Shown here piece after piece: positions 40,801 to 55,800 of a DNA stretch of 64,000 bases. The stretch comes from Watersipora subatra. Lineage: Eukaryota > Bryozoa > Gymnolaemata > Cheilostomatida > Watersiporidae. Location: the NCBI RefSeq assembly GCF_963576615.1, contig NC_088711.1, positions 2,046,001 through 2,110,000 on the forward strand. Reading direction: 5' to 3'. The notes below the pieces were generated by a model. The model had not been told where the DNA came from. It made no database searches and saw nothing but the letters and a program-made list of their open reading frames with translations. Numbering within the stretch: position 1 is the stretch's first letter; each line of letters starts with the position of its first letter. The position numbers and the translations under genes are program-made.

Positions 40801-43800
40801 AAGAGTAACTTGACTTATGACAACACCAAATCTGTTGCTACAACTCACCTTTCTGGCAGCGCAAACGATGCCAACAAATTCATCATAATCGCTGCTCTGT
40901 ATGTGATGAATTCTGTGATGAGCACACTGTATATACCTGCACAAAAGACAATGAAAAGCTACCGTTGCTTGATTACATGGAATAGCATGTGGTATAAGCA
41001 TCAGAGAAAATGTGGGTAACCTACATTTGAAGGCATTTTTGCATAAGGGAGCTGAGCACAGGAGTCCTAAACACAGACTGGTACTGCGCGGGATTGTTTC
41101 GGGTCTGGTAGCTGGCAACTTCCACAGCGATGTCATAGAGAATAAACGGACTGAAGAGGGAATTGACAGCAATCTGGCAGAACTGTTGGAGGTAGCTTGG
41201 ACCATTGTACGTGTTCCCTACAGCAAAACATGTCATGGCAAATACTGCCAGTAACTGTAATAATGCGCACTCAGGAAGGATATGGAAGACACAGTTATAT
41301 GTGGACCTGAGAAGACGGAGAGAATAACTACCTAATTTTATGGCTAAACTGAGCAGCCATTTGATGTCATCTTTACAAGGAGGGTTTCTGTTGTACTTGG
41401 CTGGGGTTCTGTCATCCACTACCCTACGCCCGTATGTCTCCATAGCCAAGGTGCCAACTCTGAAGGCGGCAAGCACATAGTTCACTTGATCTGGCACCTG
41501 TGCACATTAAAAACCAGAAAAGTGTACTGATGATTATAGCAATGACCTTAAGAACATGATGAAGGAATGTAAATGAGTATCAGCGATGCCACAAAAATAA
41601 AAAAGAACTTGCAGACGGCATGCATAAGCGCTAATTTATATGAAGAAATTTAAAAGTTGAAACAATAATAAAAGTTGTATGATGTAATCGACAACTTTAA
41701 CATATTAGCGGACAAACCATGTGATGCGCATGCAAAGTTGCTCCACCATGTTGTGGGACCATTTGACCTGCTGTCAGACCTTGCTGACCAACAGGGAGCA
41801 TGTTGGAGGCTACCGAAGGCTGACCGTGTGCGTTGTACAATGGGTACACTCCACTAGGAGGCTGCATCTGTACGGCCATCTAAAATAGAAGGCTACAATG
41901 AATACATACGGCCTATAAATCTCAGACTAACCCACTACCGCACTTGAAACTAACTTGCTTCTGTACTCGAGATTGACTAGCCTGTGCAACAACCACCAAT
42001 GAATGCAATTGAAGCTAACTAGAGCCAACTAGTTTGACTGTAACTAACCTGTGGTACTTGAAATGCAGGATGCTGGTTATAAGGGAAGGAAGCGAGTGGG
42101 AGACTCCCAGGAGCTGTGACTGGCACCTGACCAGGAGGATAGGTATAGCTGAGATACTGCGACGGGGCTACAGGGTAACATGATAGATTATAGGTTGGAC
42201 TCGAGTTGTATACTGTATAGTTCGCATTGGCCTGCATCGCTCCTGGAAAGCCTCTATTCATGGTGGGCAAAGAATTAGCCTGTGGACTGATTGAATGTTG
42301 CTACAACAGAATATCAGCAAATACCACTGATGGTAAAATACTCTTCTCCCAGACTAGAGCGAATCTGAATAATAGACTAACATAGTTAAAGCACATAAAT
42401 TACATAATTTTTTTATTATATATTTCGATACATCAGTCTTGCCTTTCGAATGAGCCTATATTCAATACACAAAGAATAATAGAACTATGAAAAACGGGGT
42501 GTCAAAAGTACGTCCTGCAAAAAAACACTTGGTTCAGGTACTCAAAATGTGACGTCCTAATTCTCATTTAGCCTTAGGTCGTCGATCCCTTTCGCTGCCA
42601 TTGAGGCTGCGTTTTTCTGTGACAATCGGTGCTGTTAAACCCGGAGAGCGCTAATAATAAACTAAGATTCTAGATAATCAACAATGCCCGCGATCGTAAT
42701 GCCCGACCAATACAAACACATGTTCTGGGTTAATTAATTATGCTTCAATAAATGTACTGTCGTTGATAAAGGTAATGAAATCACATCGATTAAATTATGA
42801 CCTGCGGTTGCGTGGCCCTAGGACTAAATATCAATCGCACTTTCGCGAGATCACGCAATGCTTGAAGTTAATTAGTCTCAGTCGTCACCCTTAACAACGT
42901 ATTAAAAATAAAGAGCTAGTGCATAATATCATCGAAAAATATAGTACGGTTCTTGGAGTCTGAGGTACTTATCATAGAAATAATATGTACATGGAGAACT
43001 AATGACACTGATTCCTTTGTCATCTTAATTCATTCTCTGGAGTTGTCCTACATTCGCCTGCCACTAGCGTCATTATCGTCACTTTCGTAGTTGATAAATA
43101 AGCGGTAAGAGCACACAACAACGAATATGAGAATTGTGATGTCACAATTTTCGAGACTATGCCAGTAAACCTTTTCGCGGTAGAGCTCTGGGGAAATCCT
43201 ATAAACACCAACCAATGTCTGTCTCACCATGGCAAACAATAGCTCATTCGAAAGCCAAGACTCTGATGTATTGAAATATACAATTAAAAAATTATGTAAT
43301 TTTGGTGCTTTAAGGAAAAAACAGGAATTGATTATAACATACCTCAGTATTGCTTGCCATTTGCATGCGAGGGCTGCTCGTGTTCTGCCGAGTCAAGTTG
43401 TTGCAGACAACTGGCTGTTGAACTGTCACTGGAACGTCAGAGTCAGCACCTCCTTGACGAGTTTCCTCATGCAAGGTATACCACCTCCTTGCCACATCAA
43501 AGAGAACCTCTGGAGATACACCCCCATCCTTGGCCGCACTCTCTACAGCTAGGCATGCCTACAGTAAATACATGAACTGAATAGCTAGCAACCATCGAAG
43601 AGCTGCAGCCGAAGTTGATGCCAGTCGTAAAAATCCAAGATCGCTACAACGAAGAATAGCAGCCGAACCAACAACCATCGCCGGTGAAAGAGAAATTAAA
43701 GGCTAAACTGAGATAAACAACATACAAAGATTTTCGGCTCTTGACGAAATAGCAAAACCCAAAAAGATCAAGGTCGAGATATAAACGTATACAGCTATTT

Positions 43801-46800
43801 AAAACACTTGTGAGCACATGCGATGTGTTGTCAGTATGTAACATATATGATAGATGAGATGTATGCCACTTACCTTCTCCATCATGCTGTTGCTTTGCTC
43901 TTTGCACTGAACTAGAGCCCTTCGAGTCTCTTGAGGATTTAGTGCTTGAGCATGAGCGAGACAGGATAAAGCAAGTTCTGCTGCTGCTCGTACCATGTTC
44001 GGGTCGCGTCCTCTTGATGCCCTATCTGTGAGAGTTGCTACTTCTGTTGGAGTGAGATGGCCCTCCCACGTGTCCAAAAGGATATTGATAGCCACAGTTC
44101 CTAGTTCCATAGCTTGACCTTGAAATACCCAAAAGTATGAGGGTAAGGTCTAATGCAAACAAGATACAGTTAATCTGAAGGTGAAAACGTTCTGTGGTCC
44201 GCATGGGTGGAGCATATCGGTGATAACCGATCTAAAGTCAAAATAAACATGGGTTGAGCATATCATTGATAATCGATCTCAAGTCAGAATAAACATGGGT
44301 GGAGCATATCGGTGATAACCGATCTCAAGTCAAAATAAACATGCAGCAATTAAAACATTTCATAAGATTCAGAAGACATCAAGAGGCATCAAATGCTTAA
44401 ACAATCTCAAAAGCAATTTTCTGACCTAATAGAAATACTTAGTTTATACCAGTGAAAATAAACGATAAGATTATCAGGTGTCTTTAAAAGTTGACTTGCA
44501 ATAAAATTCACATTACAGTTATTTCGTATCAAAAGGTTCAGCATGTCTTACTCTGCTGTGTTGTAGGTTCAAAATATGTGGAAATGTTATTAAAAGCTCT
44601 TGAAAGCTCAAAAATGAACAGTTATGGCAGTAGGTTGGAATTCCTTATTTTGATGACGTATTCAACTCGAAGTGGTTATTGTTTTGACACCTGATGTTAT
44701 CACATGAAATGAAAGGCCAATAAAAGGCTCAATATAAACCGTCTTGTAGCATTAGTTTACGACGAACAGTTCGGGTTCTACTGAAAAACCATTATCAAAT
44801 ATAGATGCTCGCTACTTTACAGTTTCGTTTCAGCTTAGTCTAATCATGTAGTCATAATCTGATCATGTGACCCATATTTCCCGCCATATGACGCGAACAA
44901 TTTCTGCAGCATTTTTCGACCATCACAGGTGACCAACAGGCCCTCATGTTTATCAGATTATGATATGCACCTCGTCGAGCTAAGGGTAATAAATTGAGCT
45001 GATTTTTAGGCTAAGTTTTGAGATATCAGTGCTCAAAGTGACAACATTACAATGATAATGAAAAAGACGTGCAAGGACAATAGACATGATTTTATTGAAT
45101 GCGGGAAGCATATTTGTGAAATATTTCGATGAATGAGGTTGCATGAAAGTGTAAACAGAAGCACATCGTGTTCAACTACGTCTCATTTGAGCCGTTTTAG
45201 AGAAGGATTGTAACCTTTTTTCTAAAGCATTTTCGTGATGGCTGCGATTAACTGTTCATTTTTTAGCTTTTAAAAGCGTGTAATCACATTTCCACATATT
45301 TTGAACCTACAACACAGCAGAGTAAGACATGGTGAACCTTGTAATACCAAATACCGTACTTTTCGGACTATAAACCACACCCCTATATAAGCCGCATCTA
45401 CTTTATTTTCCAAAAACGATAATAAAACAATACATAGGCCGCACCTTTGTATAGGCCGCAGAACTCACGACGGTGCTTTTTAATGCGGCAGCAACTTTGC
45501 TGTTTAACTCTTTCACTACCGCATTTAAAAATCTTACCAAATGAATATTCTGCCCAAACTAATAAAACGAAATTTTCGAAAAACTGATATAGCGCTCGTA
45601 TTAAGCAATATCTCAAGAATAAAAGCAGATATCGTATTACTGTAAAATGCATATTATTCAAAACAAAATTCTCTACAAGCTAAGTATAAAGTGAATTCCA
45701 CTCTCATACAATCTCCAATGTTTTATTTGCATTGAACGAACGCGTGAGTTTTACCTTACGATAACGATAGCGATCTGGTTTTGTCGTTTTGAAAAATAAT
45801 TGGAAATGGAATCGTTAAACCAAAAAATTTTCTTTTAGGTGCACGTGATTGGCAACAACGTAGTTTCACTGGAGACAATACTTGCTTGGTTTAGCTAATG
45901 TGTGGGCTTCATAATGAAAAGAAAAGAGAAACCCCATTGATAAGCTGATATATCGTTTTATGGTTGGTACTTTTATCACCGCGAATTAATGAAAATGTTT
46001 AGCCAAAATTTTTTTTATTGATAGCAAGTGATTGGCAACAAGGTTGTTTCACTGGAGACAATGTTTTATTGGTCTAGCTATTGTATAGGCTTCGTAATTA
46101 AAAGAAAAGTGAAACCATATTGAAAAGCCGATATATCGGCTTACGGTCTGTACTTAAATTACCACGTAAGCCGATATATCGGCTTACGGTAGCGAAAGAG
46201 TTAAAATGGAACAGTATCTAACGGCACTGTTTCGTATTAAGCGACGCTTGTTAACCTAGTGCCTAACGGAACAGTACCGTTAGGCGTTGTTTGTATTTTC
46301 TTTCACCGCTAAAGGCGCACTAACTGGAGATTCTGGTTAACCTAGTGGTCAAAGAAAAAGCCCAGAATAGCCACACCCTTATATAAGCCGCATGGCTCAA
46401 ATCATCAGAAAAAAGTAGCTGCTAATAGTCTGAAAAGTACGGTAACTTTAATGTAAATTTTGTTGCAAGTCAACTTTTAATATCAAATGTAAATGAGCTA
46501 GAGATAAATGTAACTTATAAGTTAGCACACCATTATTAGCAGAAGATAACTTCAGGGATTTGATTTACTAGTTACTAGTGTTGAGTATGTGACTGTCTCA
46601 AGGTACAGGTTTGGTATCAAAGTCACAAAAAGGAAGAGTTCAGAAGCAATACTTACCAGTTATCCAAGACACATGAGAGGAGTAGGTTCGAGAGAGCCAG
46701 TTTTTGCTGACACAGTTGTTTATTCCGAGAGCGTATAAGCCGACCTGGAAGGCGCAGAGATGTAGAAGTCGATGAGTACCTGTTTGGGCCGTGTTTTCTC

Positions 46801-49800
46801 TCTACAATCAAAACACAGCGCTGCAAAACTCTTGATGATACGCTAGAAGAAAAGCGATGTATGTAAGTGAACGCAAATTCATTGTTTAGTATAAATGAGA
46901 ATAAAACCCACATGAGTGAAAAGGGAAGTAGAGCTGGTACCCCCTGCCTTTTGAAGTAGGGTCTTGGCTAATTCGAACATAAAATGAGCAAATGCTTCAC
47001 TAGGTTGGTTGGGCTCAGTGGGAGTCATTTTAGTCTTCCCCTTCCCTCTACAACAGACAGCTGTTAGCATGTACTGATACAAGGGAACTCTCTACAACAG
47101 ACAGCTGCTAGCGTGTACTGATACAAGGGAACTCCCTACAACAGACAGCTGCTAGCGTGTACTGATACAAGGGGACTCTCTACAACAGACAGCTGCTAGC
47201 ATGTACTGATACAAAGGAACTCTCTACAACAGACAGCTGCTAGCATGTACTGATACAAGGGAACTCTCTACAACAGACAGCTGCTAGCGTGTACTGATAC
47301 AAGGGAACTCTCTACAACAGACAGCTGTTAGCATGTACTGATACAAGGGGACTCTCTACAACAGACAGCTGCTAGCGTGTACTGATACAAAGGAACTCTC
47401 TACAACAGACAGCTGCTAGCATGTACTGATACAAGGGAACTCTCTACAACAGACAGCTGTTAGCGTGTACTGATACAAGGGGACTCTCTACAACAGACAG
47501 CTGTTAGCGTGTACTGATACAAGGGAACTCCCTACAACAGACAGCTGTTAGAATGTACTGATGCAAGGGAACTCCCTACAACAGACAGCTGTTAGCATGT
47601 ACTGATACAAGGGAACTCTCTACAACAGACAGCTGCTAGCATGTACTGATACAAGGGAACACAAGTGAGTTCCGTAGTCATTCATTTATTAAAGAAGGAA
47701 AAGGAAAGGGGATACCAACCGGAATGGGTAGCTCTTCATAGACCTAGGTTCTACATTGTATTGATATCTAAGAGATGGGCTATCAGTGTTGCGGGTTCGT
47801 TGCGGTCTCGGCATAGAACTACCCGAACCAACAGAGTCACTACTTCGGCCGCTGCTCTCGCTGTCACTACCCGCCCCACCAGACATGTGCTTGGCAAATG
47901 AACGCCTCACAACAGTTGGAGAGTTGTCACTCGAAGTTGTTTCGGGGGCGCTGCTGTCAACAGCTGCCATGCCTAGACAGAATACATAGCTGTTAACATT
48001 CAGGCTATAGAGATTAACACTCGGGCTATAGAGATTAATTCTCAAGCTACAAAATTAATAATTACATTCGGAAGATGCTATTAGACAGGCTTAGAGTTGG
48101 CACCTACCTACAGAAGGCCGCTTTGACCGGCCATAGAGGCCACACCTCAACTTGGCCTCGAGCATCTTGCAGTCCAAGTCATCTTCTCGCCTTTCCTCCA
48201 GTGAATTGCTGCCACAAATGAATACCGAGCTGAACCCCAGTTGAATAGTACTACTTTAATCTAGTTTAGTGATAGCAATACATAGAAAACAACTTGAAGC
48301 CGATGCTGAAATCACACATAACTTGTATAAAAAAGCTATTTACAAAAGCAAGCTACCTATAAGAGAGAGCATGTATCTGTAAGAAGAAGCTATCTGTGTG
48401 ACAAAGCTACCTGTATAACAGAGTTATCCACACAACAAAACATGCAAAGTAAAATCATCAAAAATTGTCCTTAAAAAATTACATATAGTAAAAACTCCAC
48501 AGCAACCTTATTAAAAAAGCATTGGCCGAACAAACATATTGGATGATCATTGTACTAACAAACTAAATATTAGTTAGTGAGTTTTTGACATGCGATGTAA
48601 GTACTCCCTCTTTCACATCCCTCGTCCAATACCGATAATGGTTTACATACCTGGTTGGACGCGTGGCACGATAGACTCTGGGCCTCACCACGTTGTCTCC
48701 CCTTAGCTCACCCAAGGTCATGCTCACAAAACCGCTGCTTACTGCTGTGATGTCTGCCTGTCTGCTGCTAGCTCTTCCGGAGCTGACACCCGCACCTGGT
48801 GTCAGATAGCTGCTAATGGGTGGTGCCTTGAACAACTGATGTATGCTTTTGTCCAGCAGCTTCTCTAGAATCTAAAAGAATACTATGATACATGTAATAT
48901 AGAAAAGCACTAATTAAGGGCTGCTGGAATAAATGGCTGAATGAGTTGTGCGGTCAAATGTTCAACTACATGCAGATGAATCAGACTGACCTTGTCTAGT
49001 TTATACTGATCCTCTTTATATTGGACCAGCAAGGAGATGGCCAGGTCACCTTTTTGCCGCCTTGTTCCCTCACATATGAGGGGATGCTGCGCCTCCGATA
49101 TGTTCGCTTTGAGCCCGAGTGCAGCGACAGCGGCGTCAAACCCAAGCTGTTCATCAGTAGGCAGTCTGGAACTGTAAACCTGAACAGACCGGCTAGGAGG
49201 TCTACTGTTGACAGCCGAGGCTCCACCACCATTGCTCTGAGCTGTAATCATCACAGGATAAAGATTAACCAGCATTAGCTACATACACAGTATGAAATGA
49301 CACGGAGTGAACATGAGAAAAACGACGCACTGCAGTTCGAACAACAGCTAGTGGCCATGCCATACCAGGTAGTGATAGCGACTCAAATATGAAAGTGGTA
49401 AGCATAAGCGGCAGGTATGCTTCTCCGCGAGACATGAGGTTACCATCACGAATCTGTTCAGCTCTCTCACGAAGCACACCCAGCTCTGCAGGACCGAGAG
49501 GAATACGCTTGAGAAGGCCCACCAACTCACTTTCTTGGTTGGCTAATTTCACCTGAAAAACAAGTCAGCCATTTGCCAAACATCAAGTGGACTAGCCAAT
49601 AGCTTGCCATAATACTCCTTATCAAAGCCAAATAAGGCATGCTAGGTCAATCCCTATATACAATAAGCCACTGGTCTGTTCATATGCATTGACCCAGCTG
49701 TAAGATATACAGTACTTGTTACTAATAAAAGGTAGGTGACTTGTGGATTGGGGTGGGTGCTAATAAGGTTAGGGATGGTTGAGGAGTTGGCCAGAAGCCC

Positions 49801-52800
49801 AGAACTTGTCAGAGGGAATCAGAGAGACGTTCAAGCTATGAAACTGACACTGTAATGGAGTGAAAGCTATTTGTAGAAGGGGTGGGATGTGTAGAAGGAT
49901 TAGCATTCGTATTGTTATTAGCATAAGTATTGGGTAGGAGGATTATTCGTGGGTGTATTGGGTAAAAAGGTACAGTAAGTGGACCACGTGGATAGCCGAA
50001 GAGATCCAAATGGAAGAACATAATAATGCAAAAATTGTTTTCATCAACTTTGGGCCGACAGTCACCTTCACATAGTATTCAAAACAAATTTTTTGTCTTT
50101 TTTGAGCTCGAAGTCCTTGCAGTAAGAAGCATTTCAAATTCACTCAAACAATCCTTCGCCATGAAAATTGCACAAAGTAAGCAAACATGCATTCGCACAC
50201 AGTGAGATACTAAATAATTTAATTAATTCTGGTTCATAAGAGACAACTATAAAAGCTCAATACTGAGCGATTATCTTACCTCAAGAGCCTTGCTGGCAGC
50301 GGGGTCTCGATGCATTTCAAGTCCATACATGCCTATCTTGAAAGCGAGGTGTTGGTAGTTAGTATCCTCGAGAAGAACTGTGCAAAGAAAGGCTGTTTTG
50401 GCCAAAGGAGTGTTGTTAAAGCAGATCGAAGAGGAAAGAACAGGACTTGATCTGCGCCTTTTCACTATAACACACAGTCACACGCTTGATTAAAGGTCTT
50501 GAGATCAACGAATGGAATGGCTAACAATCAGCGCAGATGAACGTCACAAATACGACAGATATGTAGTTTACCCGTTTTGCCATCAAGAGGATCGTCTGCT
50601 TCTGCTAGCATGTCCAAGGCGAGAGTAGAGGCGAGCTCACAGCTCTGAGTAATGTAGCCGTGTGCGTGCAAAGCTTCTGCTCTAGCAAACAACACCTATA
50701 AAGCAAAATAAAATGGACTGCGGAGATTGAGGTGAGTCATAGAAAGCCTATGAACATAAATTGATCACAGCTTCACCAACGAGAGATATCTTTATAAATA
50801 ATATATTTAATATCACCACACAAACGTAAAACTAGTTTAGAATGAGTCATCATCTCACTTGGTCTGATGTAAGACAATCATCTTGAGGAATAATTGACAG
50901 CATCCATTTTCATTGCATGCAATGCAAGCATAAAGATGCATTCATTGCATCTGCACAAGTGCACATAACATTAGATTGGTGTTTGAATAACATTTTTGTA
51001 TAATTTTAACCAAATACAAGGTTATATACACACTTTCAAGCTATGAAAATAAACAGAAAGATTTGTGATCTAGCAAAATATTAAACGGAAACAGCTGCAA
51101 CAGTATATAATTATTTTAAAATAAAGCGTTTTTTCAACTCGCATATCTAAAAATTGTCCATTTAAAACCCTTACTCATGAAAGGAGACCGTGCATTAATA
51201 GGTATTAAACAAATGATTTCCGATTTTTTATCGACGGTTTTTACAACTAAGTTATACAAACAATTATTTTATTTGCTATTAGTATGAAGGAAGAATTTTT
51301 TGCTAGTACACTCCACGAGAAGCATGCACAAGCCGATTGGTGTAATTCTATAACCAATGTTCGAAAGTTAATGCGGGGCACATAAATACGGCACAGACTT
51401 TTTTAGCATTTGTGGAATCTGCTTCAGCCGTATGTTTAATTACATGCCATGCTGGGTAACGAAAACATGTAGCTTGGTGACTAGATGGAGAAATGTATTA
51501 GAAAGGTGACTAACAGAAATGTTTTGTCTCGACATTGGCTAATCGCTAGCATTGTTATCATACGTCTATGTTTTGCCAAAATATGACCTCCTTATGTCAC
51601 AGCTTGGTGTTTACATAACGAGGGTTTTTTGTCACCAAAACCGGTTTTTGTTGTTCTAGCATCAAAATTATAGCTAAAAAATGAAAGATCATGATTATAA
51701 ATACATATTTGGTAGGAATAGATAAATTTTAAAATGCTGTCAGTTGACTTTCAACTGACCTCCTTCTCGTCATCCCATTTCTTGATGCCAGCAAAATAGT
51801 TGGGCTCCTCGGTGCCAGTGCCGAGAAGAGGCAGGTCAATGCGTAAACTTGGGTCATACTGGTAGACATTATAAGCGTCAGCGGCAAGAGGTCTGAGAGG
51901 TAACGCCGCTGCTGCCCCCAGTTGACTGCCTTCCACTGTTGCCGCAGATGGAGGGCTGTTGGTGGCAGACATGAGAGGCGCTGACATGTCAAGGTCACTG
52001 TCATCATCGGCAGCCGTGTAACCATCTCTGTTTATGTTCACCTGTGAGATAAAAGTGACGAAGTTTACCAAGACGCATATTTCATGACGAACTACAGTGA
52101 AACCTCGGAACTACAGTGGAACCTCAGTTCTCGAACACAATCCGTTCCAAAAGGTTGGTCGAAAACCGAGTTGTTCGAGATCCGAAACAGGTTTTCCCAT
52201 TAGAATTAATATATGTAAGTTTTAATCCGTTCCAAGTCGATTTAACAACTTCGGTAAAGTATTTTCAACACTTTACACCATAAACTGTACTGTATACTGC
52301 ATACTATAAATAAAAACGGGTAGATAGAGATCGTATTTAACTTTAATAAAATATTTTCCATTTATGATGAAAAAAAAAGTAATTATTTCGTATGCTTTGC
52401 TCTTAAAACGTTAAAGGTAACGATACAGTACCAAAAATTGTCGCAGAAATTGATAATGAAACAGCAAGAAAATGCAAAAGATCAGTTACATCAAAAATCG
52501 TGTGAAAAAGAAAATAGAAACAGCAATGGCACATTTACTTCACATCTTTGAAGAATAATCCTCCTCCAAAACAATATAGGGTAACTCGATCGGAGGAGTT
52601 GTGTTCCTAGTAAACCTCTTCGGTAGAGACGACATCCTCCCAGATGGCTCCTTCTTTATGTAAATAATATATGACGTGACACTTCTCCTTTTGTTTGAGA
52701 ACTTTCCGACAAGCTCATAACAACTAGAGATGCCCTGATTCTAATTTCACCAGCCGATTCAAATACCGATCCAATATACCGATTCTAATTGAAAAATAAT

Positions 52801-55800
52801 CCGATTAAGATCTGTTGTGTTGCATCGATAATTGTTAGTTTTATTATGCAAATATAAATATAATACAAAGAAAATATAAATTTTGATGTAGTTATTTGTT
52901 TGTATTTATGGAAAAAAGATATTCACATACTGACATACCGTGCATCTAGTAACAAAACAGTCCATGTTTCTAGTAATTTGTTATTAATAATGGTAATTAC
53001 TGTTAGTGGTACAGTTTTCTTTGTGATAATGAAGTCTCTCTTCTATTGCTGAACGAACTTCTGCACCTGTACAAGTTTAGAGCAGATCAATGCTTCTTTT
53101 AATTACCGTTAGTGATTCAATTCTCTCAGTGAGATGTCTTTATTTTCTATCACTATTGATGTAGCCAGTCAAACTGAAAAAGCACTCACTCGCCAGAGAT
53201 GATGGAAGACAGGCTAAATACCGATAAGCCACTGAGGTTATTTTATGCCATACAAACGACACAATATATCGTCAGGATCAAAAGAGAGATAGATAACTTT
53301 AAGCATCGACTGCTCAAATTACTTTCGTAATGCTAGTAAATAGAAATATTACACCACATTCTTGTTTCTCATCATTGTTCCCTTGTTCGTGATTGGTTGC
53401 AATAAATCATATCGCTGTAATTGGGAAATACCGCACTTTGTGATTACGTCCTGACTAAAGCCAAAAAATTCCTCAGCTGTGTGAATTTTTATCAGACTAT
53501 AGCCCTGAAATAGATTGTGTGACAGGACTGGAATTCATTAGGTAAAAATAAGAAACTTACAGCTGATGAATTTTTTATTAGTGTAGCAGGCTGAAATACG
53601 CTTTTCTGCTAAATAGTGGGTCTGAAAAGATCGGCCGATACCGATTCAGTTACTTAACAACCATATCGGCACCAATACCGATATTAGAATCGGGGCAACT
53701 CTAATAACAACGTCGTTAACCGTATAAAAACGCTGTTTCCAGAGCTGTTCCGAACATTTAATTCAAATGCGCATGTTCCGGTTTGGTCGAGAACCGAATT
53801 TATGGTCGAGATCCGAGGCAAACAAATCTCAACTTTTTTGGTCGAAAACCAAGTTGGTCAAGAACTGAAGCATTCGAGAACTGAGGTTCCACTGTACTGC
53901 TACTGAACAAGAAAACCTGAATGACAACGAACATGTGAACGCAGAAAGAAGTTGCTACTAATGAGAGACTAGTTGTTGAGATGATAATTCTTTTTAAGAG
54001 AAGAGAAAGGCCCAGACTCACCCGAATGCCTTCATCGCTCCAGTCTGAAGCACCTTCAGGATCACCGAGTTCAGCTTCGGCTCCTCTTTCTTCACAGAAA
54101 CCCTCAGAGCCTGAGCTTTCTTCATGGTGCTGCTCTGCGGCTTCCGCTGCATCTCCAGGCCGACGAAAGCCCTGCTCATTGGCAAAGGAGTACTTACTGT
54201 TGTCAACCTAAAAAAGAATTATGCATATCCCAACCCAAGCTTCGATTATATGACAATTGCTCTGCCAAATCCTGGCACTAGAGTGCAAAGCAAGAAACAG
54301 ATATTCCGCTTATCAAAGTTAAGAAGTTTTCCAATACAACCAGACATTGAGATTAAACCTTATAGTTTGTAACTGGAGAGATCTTGCTGGCAGCGCATGC
54401 CCCATCGCTAGTGAGGCAAGTCTGGCCGGGTACTGCTGAAGCGCTCTCATAGATGGTACGCTGCGTCTCACTGTATGTCACTCCATCTATGCTGTAGTCA
54501 GTCCAGTCTATGTGAGTCACCTCAAATGCTGGTTTAAACCCTGGGAACAACTCGATGTCATCCTTTTTAGATGAGTTGTTACACTTAGCATTACGAACCT
54601 ACAAAAGCACAGAAAAGTTGTATCAAAATCAATAGACAAAATATTATAAGTCATCTCTTTGAAATTGGCCAGTAGCAAGACAAATTGCTCTAGAATGAGT
54701 GGCCTTTTCAAGTTGTTAACGTTATATTTGCATGTATCCGTGTGCGCCTAGTTGTCTTGTTGGAACTCAGGCTACAGTGGCTGTATCGGCATTGGAAGGT
54801 CACGCCTCCAATTAAATGAACCTCTAAGAGCCCGGTGTCTGCACAGGTTTGGATTTGGTTGACCGTATATATACGACGGCTATGTTCATTCCAATCTGGA
54901 ATTCTGGTGAGTGTAAATTTGACAGTTAGCACAAACCAGCAGGGATAAAGCAAAGTGAACTAAACTAGAGTTATCTACTCCTGGTTGCTCTACTTTTAAC
55001 TTCTTTAAAATAGTGATTTAGTGTTCCTTCAACAATGTGCATGATGAATAGCTTGTGTCACTCATGTTTAGCAAGGAGTTGTCTGCTGATGATAAAACAA
55101 TATGAACCCAAAAGCTATGAGAGACAAACAGTCCCTTGCTGTAAGGAAACAGAACACACTAAATGTTTAATCGCATCTGTATTTCTCATACATTCCTCAC
55201 TAACCTTATCGACGGACATAATGTGCCAAGTCTCGAGCTGTGACCTCAGGTCATCCCGCTGCAAAGGTGAGAGTCGAGGGTTTAGAGCTACTAATCTCCA
55301 TAAAGTCACTATCTCATCGCAAAGGCTAGAAGCAGCATTTTGAGTTGTGTTACCATTGCTGCTCCCGTTCTTGGAGATTGTGACAACGCTATTGTGGGCT
55401 GATGAGATTTTGGTAGTAAACCACCAGACGAGGAGCTGAAATGAAGCAGGTAATTTTATCAAACGGCGTGTCTGATCGGTTACAGCATATCAAGTAACAG
55501 TATATCAAGTACCCTACAGGATGAAAATATTCGTTGGTAATAAAAATTCGCGATTTCGCGAACAGTCAACTCCGCGAATTATTAAATTCAGTGAATAATT
55601 AGTTCTATTTTTAATCACAAGAGAGAATAACTACTGCATCAAATTGAAAACTAGTCGCTAGCCTAGTTTTTAATGTAAATACTAAACGTAATTGAGTTCC
55701 AAAACATTTTAAAAATCATTGCCTGAGCTTTGAGCTAACACCATTGCCAGTGCCTAAAAATAGGCCTACATGTTAACAACTGTGTTGATCTTGTTTATTC

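Noticed and set aside
40810-41254. Plus-strand frames opposite ZSWIM8 exons
   Set aside because: They are antisense shadows of exons 40849-40936 and 41025-41217.
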